A stretch of DNA of 64,000 nucleotides. Source: Symbiodinium sp. CCMP2592 (Eukaryota > Sar > Dinophyceae > Suessiales > Symbiodiniaceae). Below the pieces are notes generated by a model. That model saw only the letters and a program-made list of their open reading frames with translations. It searched no databases and was not told the origin of the DNA. Each line of letters starts with the position of its first letter. Position 1 is the first letter of the stretch. A program made the translations under genes and the position numbers. The stretch lies in assembly GCA_905221615.1 (NCBI GenBank), contig CAJNDT010002791.1, positions 372,001-436,000 on the forward strand, written 5' to 3'. This document shows, one piece after another, positions 45,572 through 55,819 of this stretch.

Positions 45572-48500
45572 CTCGTCCACAAAGTAGATGTTCATGTCCA
45601 GGCAAGCGTGGTACTCTCCGAGGATCGCCTCCAAATGTGCCGTCTGTAGGCTCTGTCCGACTCCGCCGGAACCGATGCCCCAGAATGCACGGTCTACATT
45701 TTCGCCACGCGGAGCTAGTACGAAGGAAGCCATGAAGACCTGGACTGCTTCCGCGTTGGCCCAGTATGTGGTCTTCCAGAAGAGCTCGACTCGTTTCCTG
45801 ACATCCTCTGCAACGGGATCCAGCATTCTGCGTGGCAGGTAGACGTACATGTTGTTGCGTGCCACTTCACGAAGAATGCAGCCTTCGGTAGCCGGAACGT
45901 CAGACGCCGCTGACTCAGCAGGAACGGAGGGGATATCAAAATCCGTCTGCATGATCTGACTGAAGGTGCTCTCCAAAGCGTCCGTCCCAGCGGGCTCTTC
46001 GGCTTCCATGAGCCTAGCCCCACCGGCGTCCAGAGCTCTGACATCGGCGCCGTCCGCTGTTTTCTGTCGCTCTGGACCTGGCTCGGCCACGCCGTCTGCC
46101 TCTGCGGGCGCAGGTAGATCTGCATAAGTGTCCATCTCCTGTTCCATCATTTGTGACAATGACGGGTTTTGGGAGTCTGGAGGCTGGCTGCCGCCGCGAA
46201 GATCTTCCCGAGTCGAGGAAGTCAGCCGCACACAAGACCTCAGATCATCTCGCCGCCAAGACATGAGTCTGTCAACCCGATCCGAGAGGATGGGTACGGG
46301 AATGACCAAGGACTCAAACCCGTTGTCTGGGTGAAGACACACAATTCGCAGGTCCGTTGCAGCTACATCGTAGTATTGTCGAAGGATCCAAGCGTAGATG
46401 TTGAGCTGAATGCGGTAGTGCCAGACCACGGAGTCCTCTGTGTCCTCGAGTGGAAAGTGCAGTTTGCGACCAAAGCTGCAATCCTTGGACGCCAGCTGCT
46501 TCGTCCGCTTCCAGTCCAGAAGACAGATCTCCGAGCCACGCTTCGCCACAGCGTCGATGGAGCCGGCCAGATCCTCAGCCTCCGCGTAGATGGTCCACTC
46601 CGTTCGATAAATGGTCCATCCCTCTGAGGTGAAGGCACGCAGAAACTTCAGAAAAGTGCACATCTCTGTTGACTGCAAGGGTACACTGCCGCCATTCAGC
46701 AAGCACTCGCAAAGAGCATGTGTCCAGGTTCCCTGCGACGCGGCCTTCCTGCGATTGTTGTCCCACATGCCCAGAATCTGCGTGTCTGTCAAAGTAACGA
46801 TCTCCGCTAGATGACGATACCCAGGATGTGTCCACACGAGGTTCCGAAGTCGGCAGCAGATGGCTTCGACATCCACGTCGGAGGATTCCACTAGATGAGA
46901 CAGCACCGCGTCCGCGGGTCCCTCCGCTCGCAAGGCTCGTCGAAGTTCCGAGACAGCGTTCGTAGACAGATAGTCGGCACGTGGCCAATTGCGACCGCCG
47001 CGCATGGCTCGCACGGCTTCCACAGCGTTGAAGCTCCGGGCAAGCTTGTGAATAAGACCCGTCACAGACATAGAAACCTTCCGGCCCCGCCAGGTGTATG
47101 TGTGATCCGCCTCGCGAAACTCCAAATGCGTGTCCCGCGGGTGCGTGTGCACAATGGCCAAAATATCCAGAATTTCCAGTCCTTCAAGACGTTCCACATT
47201 GAAAGAAGACGGACTTGCTGCGCAAATAGAGCGGGGACCAGTCCACTGCCTTAGACTTATCGGCAGGAAAGTGTCCAGCCCGAAGTCAAGCAAGGAGCCG
47301 GTGCCGGTCGGCCGGTCCATGTGTGTTGCCACTGAGAAGAAAACACTGTCACCCAGCTGGCCACGCGCTTCCTGGACTCGCTGCATCAAATGGACATCTG
47401 ATACAGCCTCCTGAGCTTCCATGGCCTGTTGCTCATTGGAGAAGATCATTGAGAGCCTGTCTTCGACATCGACCAGACGATGGCAGAGTTGTTCGAATCT
47501 GAGCTCATCTCCTTGGAAACACAGATACTGTTTGCGCAGTGCCTGTAGACGGCGTTTCTCGATCTGCAAGCGGACGGCCGAGGTCACCTGCACCGAAGTC
47601 CCACCGAGACGGTCTTCGAGATAGTATTCGGGAGCACATGCCAGACAGAGATCTGCGTTCGCGATTCCATGGTTCTGACAGAACCAATATTCGCACTCAC
47701 TGCAGCAGGCCAGGCTTTCACAGGCACAGTACGCACATCCCGGATATCCGAACGACGTCATGTACTTGAATGGGAGAGCTTCGACTTGAAAGCTTTCTAT
47801 CTGAGCACTGGAAGGTGTAATGCAGACTGCGGCACTTCTTACCCAAGGCTCGATGCTCTGCTCCGCAGTCAGAAGGATGGTCGCGATGTCATGACCGTCC
47901 ACAGCGAACTCCAGGAAGTTGCTGTCCCAGTGAAATGCGAAGGTGTGCCCTGAGTTCCTTCCCTCCTTCAGATGCTGCGGCATGGGGATGGCAACCCGTT
48001 CGCCATTGGCCAGGCGGAATTGCATCTCCCCTGTTGCAGTAAAGGGTCTCCGAAGCACCATGCACGTGCTGCTTTCTGGGGTACTACGGAAGTTTGAGCG
48101 TCGCAATGCCAAGACCAGAAAGTTCGTATCCCATGGCAGCCGCACACGCATGGAACTTCGATGACAGGTTTGGTGCTCCGACTTCCAGTACACGATGCGT
48201 GTGGAGCTCTGCGGGCTTCCCATAGGAGCGACCAGGCTCGGCATGTGTTCTCCTTGTCCGTGTAGCCAGAGTTTCGTCCCGAGAGACGACAGAGCATGAA
48301 GTACGGAAGGAGAGCAGGAGACTGTCCTGATGCCTTCTTCCCACGCTTGCAAAAGGTTACCAAAGAAGGCAGATTGGCAGAAACTAGCACGAAGCCGCAC
48401 TTTCAATTCCAGATCCACGTCATGCCAAAAGCGGCCTTGCTGAACGCACTCCCTGAGTTGCGTGCTGCAGCTAGCCAGACACAGAAAGTCCTGGAGGCTT

Positions 48501-49878
48501 CCGAGGAATGACACCGGCGGAGGAGACACGCTCAACCAGTCTGTCGTTCCACCACGCAGGTCCAGCGCTGACAGAAAGGCTTTAGTGCCGAGCTCCGTCG
48601 GCAGAAAGCAGCTGTTGCTCGGGTTGTGATGATCGTCTGCCGAATTCTCTTCGCCGAACATGGACACCGTCACATGCGCCCATTGCTCCACATCGCAGTC
48701 CTGCAGGGATAGCATCCCATGACGGTGTCCGTCGAGGAAAACTTCCAGCCTGTGATTGTACCACTGTACCTGCAACAGGCGGTCGGCCGTGCACTGTGGG
48801 ATGCTAGTGAGGAATTTATCGCTCGGGCGACCAAGGCGACTGTGCCCCAATTCAGTCATCACAGTTTCGGCAAAGGGCGCCCCCATGTCACACCAACAGC
48901 GATCCCCGATGGGGGAGCAGCCTCCAATTGAAACCACAACACGCCGTGGCTGGTCGGTGCTGCTTAGGCGGAAGTAGACCAGCGATAGTACGGGCTGCAG
49001 CATGCTCCACTTCCGGATGAGTGAGCCGCAGACCTTCTTCGCCGTGACGTGCACTGGCCATTCCACAGCCACGATGCGAGAACCGCCGATTGCGGCGGCC
49101 AGCAAGGACTTCCGATCCCCCAGCCAGTTCCTGTCCACGGCAGCCGCAGGCAGGACGCCCGCGTGTCTATCGAGCCAGACGTCCGAAGACGTAACCAGGT
49201 CGCGTGTCTCGCGGCAGGCACGCTCGAAGTGCACGGCCGTGCGAAGATCTCCTAGTCTGCAAACGAGCTCTTTCGAGAGATGCACGGGAAGACCTTGCAA
49301 GCTCCCACCAGATAAGTCCGATCCGCCGCCCAAGCTGTCCTGAATGACGAAGACTCCGGTGCACTCGGTCGGATCAATGACCCAGACAGCCATCTCGTTG
49401 CAGTAGACAAGCGGGGAGTGTGTGCGGTGCGTGCACGCTTTCTTCCATGCGTGTCGCTTATTACTTTGGTTGACTTCCAGCACACCTTCTTTCTTCCTCA
49501 GGGCGACGAAGTGCTCTCCGATGGTCAACACAAACTGGCCATCTGCGACCGCCGAGATCTGCCTCCATGTTGTGCGAGCGACTGCTTTCCTTACAATGCA
49601 TTTGCATGGACTACGCCTGCTTACAGGTGCGTGAACGAGCTGCACAACATCTGTCTGTCCAGCGGCCCGAACGGCTCCAGAAAGGTGCTGCCGTCTCGGA
49701 TCGCCCAGAAAGGGCCGTCGCTCGCATACTCCAGCTTGTAGCCGTGGGCACGCAACGTGTCGATGAGGCACACGTCCTTGAACTTCTCTTCCCCGCCTGG
49801 TCGGCAGGTGGGACACGACTGCTCTCTTGAGTTTCTCGTCTTTTTGTGTAACAAGGGAAAGCTTCTGCCGAGTGACAC
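45572..49878 (-). CDS. PD-(D/E)XK nuclease with F-box-like and jelly-roll-like modules, fused to a truncated helicase, copy A
   Basis: Exon 1 (49878-49625; KFKDVCLIDTLRAHGYKLEY) is joined by a 62-bp GT-AG intron to a 3,991-nt exon from 49562. Residue numbers use the uninterrupted frame from 49936. An F-box-like segment (ELVCRLGDLRTAVHFERACR) is followed by a jelly-roll-like module (LEVFLDGHRHG). A second pair is FLGSLQDFLCLASCSTQLRE and LEFAVDGHD. A Cys/His-rich finger lies at about 731-769 (CAYCACESLACCSECEYWFC). The nuclease core has H1073 (GTWTHAL), D1128 (LAGSIDAV), D1141-x-K1143 (LLDWKRTK) and Q1177 (QLNIYAW), the RecB/Cas4-like arrangement. The exon ends in the shortened helicase unit with GSGGVGQS and FVDE. 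The F-box and jelly-roll labels are pattern-based; the nuclease is firmer. Confidence 0.7.
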
Positions 49879-49936
49879 GTCGACGGAGCGTCGTATCGGT
49901 GCGACTTCTTCCTCGTGACCATACCTCTAGTTTCAT

Positions 49937-50430
49937 GGACGAAGCCAGAATTCTATGCCTGTTTTTTTTTCAGATAAGATTCTCGATCGATGCTTGGCTC
50001 GTCGCCAGCGCAGTGCCAGCACATTTCGTGTCAGAGACTTCGGACATGAGTCCTCCTGCCATGCAAGATTTGTTGGATGCATGCTTGCTTGATGCTTGCA
50101 GACTGCACATGCAGCACGTGTTCATGCTGCCTCCGCTGCCAAAAGCTGGGCACTGCTTGGGCGTACCTCGTCGACAGGTGCAGACAAACATTCGGCTTGG
50201 AAACTCAGTTACTGACATAAGCAACAAGGACATGAGAATCCTGCGCTCCGCTATCATGTTTGGCCTGCTTCTGGCAGCATCCAATGCTCGTCCCTCGGCC
50301 AGTGACTGACACGATATCAGACGGAGAAACAGGAGTCAAACGGCAGCCACTGCGGCAGAGAAGCAGTTGTAGGTGCGCTCCCCCTGATGCTTCCTTGTCA
50401 CGAAGCGGTTCCCTAATCCAGAATTAGATG
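49937..50430. other. Upstream of the giant gene, nothing recognised
   Basis: A 160-codon + strand open frame here has no motif. The upstream exon(s), start codon or promoter of the - strand gene may lie in this stretch but cannot be identified. Confidence 0.35.
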
Positions 50431-51520
50431 AAGGTTCGAAATACAACACGACTATGCCACCACTGTTTCTCTGCTGCTTACATCCTTGCAGAGGCAGTGA
50501 CGTCTGCTCAGCAGAAATGTCACCGGCCGGATCAGCGGCCATGTTCCTTAGTCAACAATTGGCCTTACAGCCGGCGTGAGGTACAACCGTGTCTCCAATC
50601 TTCGCCTACTGCCTGAACGTTTTCAAAAGCAGTCGCGACTGCTCAGCCGCGACGTCCTCGGTCGGATCAGCGGCCAACTTCCTTAGTCAGCGCGGCGTGC
50701 AGCTTGTGGCATGACTGTGTCCCCGACGTGTGTCTACTGTCTGCATCTTTGCAAAAGCAGCGACGATGTGTTCGCAGTAATATCATCGGCTGGACACCCA
50801 GCCTTGCTCCTCGGTCAAAATTTGGACTTGCAGTCGGCGTGCGGTATAACCGCGTCTCCAATCTTCGCCTACTGCCTGCACGTTTTCAAAACCAGTCACG
50901 ACTGCTCAGCCGCGACGTCCTCGGTTGGATCAGCGGCCGGCTTCCTTGGTCAGCGCGGCGTGCAGCTTGTGGCATGACCCTGTCCCTGACGTGTGTCTAC
51001 TGTCTACATCTTTGCAAGAGCAGTGACGATGGGCTCGCAGTAACATCATCGGCTGGACACCCAGCCTTGCTCCTTGGTCAAGATTTGGATTTGCAGCCGG
51101 CATGTAGAACAACTGGGGTGCTAGTATTCACATATTGTCCGCATAATTGCGAAGATAGTGACGTCTGCTCATCGGCCAAGTCCTTGGCCAGATCAGTGGC
51201 CTGCTCCCTTAGTTAGCAAGTGGATCTGCAGCCGTCGTGCAGCACGGCGCACAGCCGCGTCTCCCGTCATCCTCTACTGACTGCATCTTTGCGGAGGCAG
51301 TGACGACTGCTCAGCTTCAACATCCTCCGCCGGGCCAGCGACCTCGTTCCTTGGCCAGGAATTCGAGCTTCTCCCAACATGCACCCCAACTACGTCTCCA
51401 AACTTTGCATATTGTCTGCATCTTATGTGCAAAGGCAGGGACGACTGGTCAACAGCAATGTCCTCGGCCGGACTTGCGGCCTTGGACCTGCAGACTGTTC
51501 GAGTGGGTCTGACAGTACGA
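50430..51520. repeat. Diverged ~134-bp tandem array with ~262-bp higher order
   Basis: The anchor CAGTGACG(A/T)CTGCTCAGC or its variants recurs near 50504, 50639, 50766, 50902, 51028, 51165, 51307 and 51445, so spacing is 126-142 bp. Units alternate: 50639 resembles 50902 and 50766 resembles 51028, giving a dimer of about 262 bp. Other shared phrases are CTCGGCCGGATCAGCGGCC and GGACTTGCAGTCGGCGTGC. Unit length is not a multiple of three and the open frames are not conserved, so it is not a repeated protein. Confidence 0.85.
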
Positions 51521-53465
51521 AGACGTCACGCTTCCAAGTCTCAAGCCTGCTTGTAAAAACCGGGGTTGCACAGTCTGCACGGCAGTTCGTGTCGTTCTGC
51601 CTTTGCACGGGTGCTGACTTCACCAGAAGCATTGCCTTTCGTTACTCACATGTGCAAATGTGCCCAGAACACCGAACAGATCGTCCTTCCATCTTCCTAC
51701 TGCACCGGTAGCTCCCAGTTAGCGATCCCCCCGATCACTGTACGTATCACTGTCACACCCAAGGTCCCAGCTTGGTTTTTCGCCACTTGCCGCAACCGTC
51801 CAACATCCCTGCAGCATGTCTTCATGTTTCCCGCATTGCGAGAACGCACGCTCTACCCGTTCTACGTGCCTGTGGTAACACCAGTGACAAGTCTCTCACG
51901 CTCGCTCTCCTGCTGTAAAGTCAAGCAGCACACGGCCGGCTTCTTGGCTGACGGCTGTCCTCGGTAGCAGAACTAAGTCTTTTCCTTGGCGGGCCGCATT
52001 TCTGCTGCTGTCCAAACTACCCCATCATCGGAGGATCAAGATATGCATGGCAGTCCTCCTGCATCGACGGCAGTTGGCGGCATTTTCGTCCGCACCCTGG
52101 TCGAGATCCGGATTACCATGTTTTCGATAAACATGCATTGCCACCGATTGACTTGTAGAGGCATGTCACAAGCACGAGCTTCCTACAGAAGGCCTGACGA
52201 CACGCCAGCCTTGATCGATGAGGCCTCGTCGACCATGGCTTCACATGTTCTCGCAGGCGACTGTGCTCCTACTGATTAACTTGAAGGAAGAGGCGATAAT
52301 CTTCCTCCGGTTCCACCGGAGTTCCGAGAAACCTGAGCTTGTCGTGTTCGGTTCAGTTTCGACCCGTGCTCTCACACGCAGCCCCGATGGCGATTGTTGG
52401 AGGATCAAGAGACTCCAAGTCCTCATCCGCAAACCAAGGGAACTGGGAGAAGCGAGCCATGATCCTTACTCAGCACCCCTATCAATCCAATCCATCCTTC
52501 CCTTGCGCCACGTTCATTTTGTCTTGTGCTCAGCTACAGACTGCTGGGATTCGGAAGAATGCAGTTGATCGGATAGCACCTGGGTACGCAGAACTTGCCA
52601 TTCGCGACATTTGCTCAGTTACGACATTCACGTGGACTACAACACCGATATCATGTACTGTGACATGTCGCTCTGACCTGCAGATAAGCCGCAACAAAGT
52701 TGCGGAAAGTCGAAGGCTCGCGGAGTTTCGAGCCATACATCACGGCAGAAGCTGACGCTTACGTTTCGCGTGGCAGTCTAGCTGTCGTAGATCGGTGATG
52801 CAACGGGAGCATGTCGACTGTTTCTGCATCTCCTCTAGTCATATCGGCAGCACGCTGAGCCTCGGGCCTCTTCATTGCGGAAGGCGTCTAGACTTTCCCC
52901 TGCAGGTATGCTGTCGCGATCGGATGCGACACGCACAGCCGACCCCAATCCACTATGTTCTTCGTCAAAGAGCACGCCATCTTACAGGTCCCGTAGAGAC
53001 AAACTGTTTTTTTTAAAGCGCAGGGATCTGTGTAGGTCTCGTCTGCTCCGACCGTTACAAAGCGCTGCGGGGGTTTGCGGCTTGGTGTATTAACTACAGA
53101 AACCCAATGTGCTCTATCTCTGGCAACGAAAGAGACAGACTGTATGTTTATATATTAGACGTATGAGACCCACGATATTCTTAGGCCCCTCCTGGATCCA
53201 GCGTGACCGACCCTATTCGTCGGGTCGGATATGCTCGCTGCTGGGTTTTGTCGTTCTTCTCTAGAGAGCCTGTCTGACCCCGGCTGATTTGGGCTACATG
53301 TCGAGCCGTCCAAGCTCGGGATTTACGTAGGCAAATGGCGAAAGAACCTGACCTCCCTGCCCCATAAGCCCGCCGAATGTAAGCCATGTAATTTTTGAAG
53401 GGATTCCTTCGGGGTTCCTTCCTGTACATATGTACAGATGATACTACTCCTAAGGACCCCGTACC
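51521..53465. other. No recognised gene
   Basis: Short open frames on both strands without motifs. The interval joins the tandem array to the - strand ORF that follows. Confidence 0.4.
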
Positions 53466-54422
53466 CTAGTTGCGGTCTCGGGCTATCGCCATGCAGTTGG
53501 TGTTTGCTATGCTTACATGCATGCGCTTCACTGCTACACGACAGCACCACCCGATCGGCCTGCCACTCCATCTCCGGGCCGGTTCACCTGCCACAAGGCT
53601 CTTGTGAGCTCTGGTCCACACTTGCAGAACGTGCTCCGTTCGCCAATCCAAGCAGACGCTCCTTTTATAGATGCCCTCGCATCTAGGACTTACGGGAGTA
53701 CGGCGCCCAGGCACACACGCCGACGCTGGGTCGGTGCGACTTCGTCGCGTTTTGAAACCCCGCCGTAGCTGCTCGCAGGCCTCGCAGTGTCGCGGGTCTT
53801 CCTTAGGAAACCCCGGATACAGCTGGCCGCTCGCATCAGGCTTACCCTTATGATTAGGAGCGGGCTCGCCAGGAGGGATGAAAGGTCTGCGTTCGCGGAC
53901 TTTTCCTCCCTTCGGCTTGCCCTCTGCACTTTCTGTCTTAGCCGCCTTCGGCGGGCCAGAAGCTCGTCTCCCAGTACCGGGGTTGGGGGTAGGTGGGGGT
54001 GGGCTGGATTTGGGGGGCGGTGCCTTGGCCACCTCCTTCCCACCTCCTCGCGACTCACCCGAGACCTTCGCCTTGCTGCTTCCGTCCGGTGCCTTGTCTT
54101 CCTTCTCGTCCTCACTTGAGCTTCCAGGCAGCACAGGAGAACCAGACGAGAAAGAAGACGACCGACTTTCCTCCATCTCGTCTAACTCCTGCTCCTTCTT
54201 CTTTATGGAGACCCGGAGACTCCGCAGTTTTTTATGATCTTCACGGATGGCACCTTTCTTCTGCAGATACTTAGCCTTCAGGACCCCCAGGCCAAGGCGA
54301 ACCGATGAGCCAGTCGAAGGCATTGCGAGCAAGGAAATTTCGGATGGCAGGCAAGAGCTCAGGTTCTCGAGCCGACCCAAATTGCGTTGTTCCGTCGCTC
54401 CGCTACCAATGACATCGAGCAC
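53466..54422 (-). CDS. Unrecognised 318-codon ORF with coiled coil and Pro/Ser/Lys-rich linker
   Basis: The likeliest start is the ATG near 54323 (MPSTGSSVRLGLGVLKAKYL), as what precedes it reads poorly. A short coiled coil follows (SLRVSIKKKEQELDEMEESR), then an acidic Ser-rich patch, a long Lys/Pro/Gly-rich disordered part and a small CxxC piece (DPRHCEACEQLRRGFK). The last 100 residues look less protein-like and may be readthrough past a splice site. It lies on the same strand as the giant element gene. The layout (coiled coil, basic linker, Cys pair) would suit a retroelement ORF1 or a chromatin protein, but I recognise no family. Confidence 0.4.
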   Translation of the reverse strand: MLDVIGSGATEQRNLGRLENLSSCLPSEISLLAMPSTGSSVRLGLGVLKAKYLQKKGAIREDHKKLRSLRVSIKKKEQELDEMEESRSSSFSSGSPVLPGSSSEDEKEDKAPDGSSKAKVSGESRGGGKEVAKAPPPKSSPPPPTPNPGTGRRASGPPKAAKTESAEGKPKGGKVRERRPFIPPGEPAPNHKGKPDASGQLYPGFPKEDPRHCEACEQLRRGFKTRRSRTDPASACVPGRRTPVSPRCEGIYKRSVCLDWRTEHVLQVWTRAHKSLVAGEPARRWSGRPIGWCCRVAVKRMHVSIANTNCMAIARDRN

Positions 54423-54682
54423 GAATGCAGCAGCACGACTAACAACTCATGCATGCAAGCGTCCTCGCCTTCGCGATTGCGACGAAAACGATCGCAGAGT
54501 CGGCGGCGTATCCTGACGGCAGTGCCGGACATGTGTTTCGAAGCGCTTGTTCGGAGAATCTTTGGTTCATAACTCAGTGTGCAGCATCGCATGAGTGTTG
54601 TAGCATGTTGCATATAACAAGTCGCGACAAGGCTGTTACAGATAACAAAGCCCCCGTCAGTGCTATACAATATTATGCTGAA

Positions 54683-54955
54683 GGGTGAGATGCAGATGAT
54701 GAAGATGATGAAGATGATGAAGATGATGAAGATGAAAAAGATGATGAAGATGAAAAAGATGATGAAGATGAAAAAGATGATGAAGATGAAGAAGATGATG
54801 AAGATGAAGAAGATGATGAAGATGAAGAAGATGATGAAGATGATGAAGATGAAGAAGATGATGGAGATGAAGAAGATGATGAAGATGAAGAAGATGAAGA
54901 AGATGATGAAGATGATGAAGATGATGAAGATGATGAAGATGATAAAGATGATTTA
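54683..54955. repeat. GATGAA/GATGAAGAA microsatellite
   Basis: About 270 bp of GATGAAGAT-type repeats encode nothing meaningful; the Lys/Met open frame here is an artefact. Confidence 0.95.
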
Positions 54956-55719
54956 AATAATTTAGATCCTGAAGGGGAGGGGTCCCCGGGGGTCCAGGGC
55001 CCCGGGAATTAAATAATTTAAATAATTTAAATCCGGAGCCCTTCCCCAGGATTTAAATTATTTAAATTATGTAAATCCTGGGGCCCGGGGCCCCCGGGAA
55101 CCCCCCGGCCAGGATTTAGATTATTTAAATTATTTAAATTATTTAAATGGGGCCGGGAATTAAATAATTTAAATAATTTAAATCCTGAAGGGGAGGGGTC
55201 CCCGGGGGTCCAGGGCCCCGGGAATTAAATAATTTAAATAATTTAAATCCGGAGCCCTTCCCCAGATTTAAATTATTTAAATTATTTAAATCCTGGGGCC
55301 CGGGGCCCCCGGGAACCCCCCCGGCCAGGATTTAAATTATTTAACTTATTTAAATTATTTAAATTATTTAAATGGGGCCGGGAATTAAATAATTTAAATA
55401 ATTTAAATAATTTAAATAATTTAAATAATTTAAATCCTGAAGGTGAGGGGTCCCCGGGGGTCCAGGGCCCCGGGAATTAAATAATTTAAATAATTTAAAT
55501 CCGGAGCCCTTCCCCAGGATTTAAATTATTTAAATTATTTAAATCCTGGGGCCCGGGGCCCCCGGGAACCCCCCCGGCCAGGATTTAAATTATTTAAATT
55601 ATTTAAATTATTTAAATGGGGCCGGGAATTAAATAATTTAAATAATTTAAAAAATTTAAATAATTTAAATCCTGAAGGGGAGGGGTCCCCGGGGGTCCAG
55701 GGCCCCGGGAATTAAATTA
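54956..55719. repeat. Satellite alternating pure AT and pure GC blocks
   Basis: Units of about 216, 252 and 235 bp (CCTGAAG at 54968, 55184, 55436 and 55671) alternate TTTAAATAATTTAAAT palindromes with GC-only blocks such as GGGGCCCGGGGCCCCCGGGA. The assembly gap falls inside the fourth unit. Confidence 0.95.
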
Positions 55720-55819
55720 NNNNNNNNNNNNNNNNNNNNNNNNNNNNNNNNNNNNNNNNNNNNNNNNNNNNNNNNNNNNNNNNNNNNNNNNNNNNNNNNN
55801 NNNNNNNNNNNNNNNNNNN
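55720..55819. other. Assembly gap of 100 N
   Basis: Exactly 100 N, probably a placeholder of unknown true length. An open frame drawn across it into the satellite has no meaning. Confidence 0.99.

Larger units (their letters stand above)
43148..46283 (-). repeat. 1,963-bp internal tandem duplication, one unit shortened by 790 bp
   Basis: Sequence 43148-45110 is repeated as 45111-46283. Matching points are offset by 1,963 bp in the helicase end and by 1,173 bp in the linker (ATG of MSWRRDD at 45091 and 46264), so the upstream unit lacks 790 bp. The loss joins CILREV to RNNMYVYL in frame and removes the N-terminal helicase region and one intron. Confidence 0.9.
38809..49878 (-). mobile_element. 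Giant single-gene DNA transposon (nuclease, helicase, DDE transposase), copy A
   Basis: Seven exons on the - strand join in frame: 49878-49625, 49562-45572, 45464-45256, 45152-44118, 44062-43609, 43501-43293 and 43189-38809. The summed length is 10,533 nt, a multiple of three (about 3,510 residues). Introns are 62, 107, 103, 55, 107 and 103 bp; the two 107-bp introns have GC donors and the others GT. Domain order is F-box/jelly-roll-like modules, Cys-rich finger, PD-(D/E)XK nuclease, truncated helicase, complete D5-like helicase, C2H2 finger and DDE transposase. Terminal inverted repeats and target-site duplications were not found by eye, so the limits given are those of the gene and not the element. 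The 5' start is not resolved. Confidence 0.7.

Noticed and set aside
38809-49878. Classification as a polinton/Maverick or integrated giant virus
   Set aside because: No protein-primed DNA polymerase, capsid, packaging ATPase or retroviral-type integrase was seen; the last exon has a DDE transposase instead.
38809-49950. Terminal inverted repeats of the large element
   Set aside because: I compared the flanks near 38.0-38.8 kb and 49.9-50.4 kb by eye and found no convincing inverted match; a computed self-alignment would be needed.
50430-51520. Possible CRISPR-like array
   Set aside because: Units are ~134 bp, diverged throughout and without unique spacers; this is a tandem satellite in a eukaryote.
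54660-54956. Open frame of repeated KMMKM
   Set aside because: Translation of the GATGAA microsatellite.
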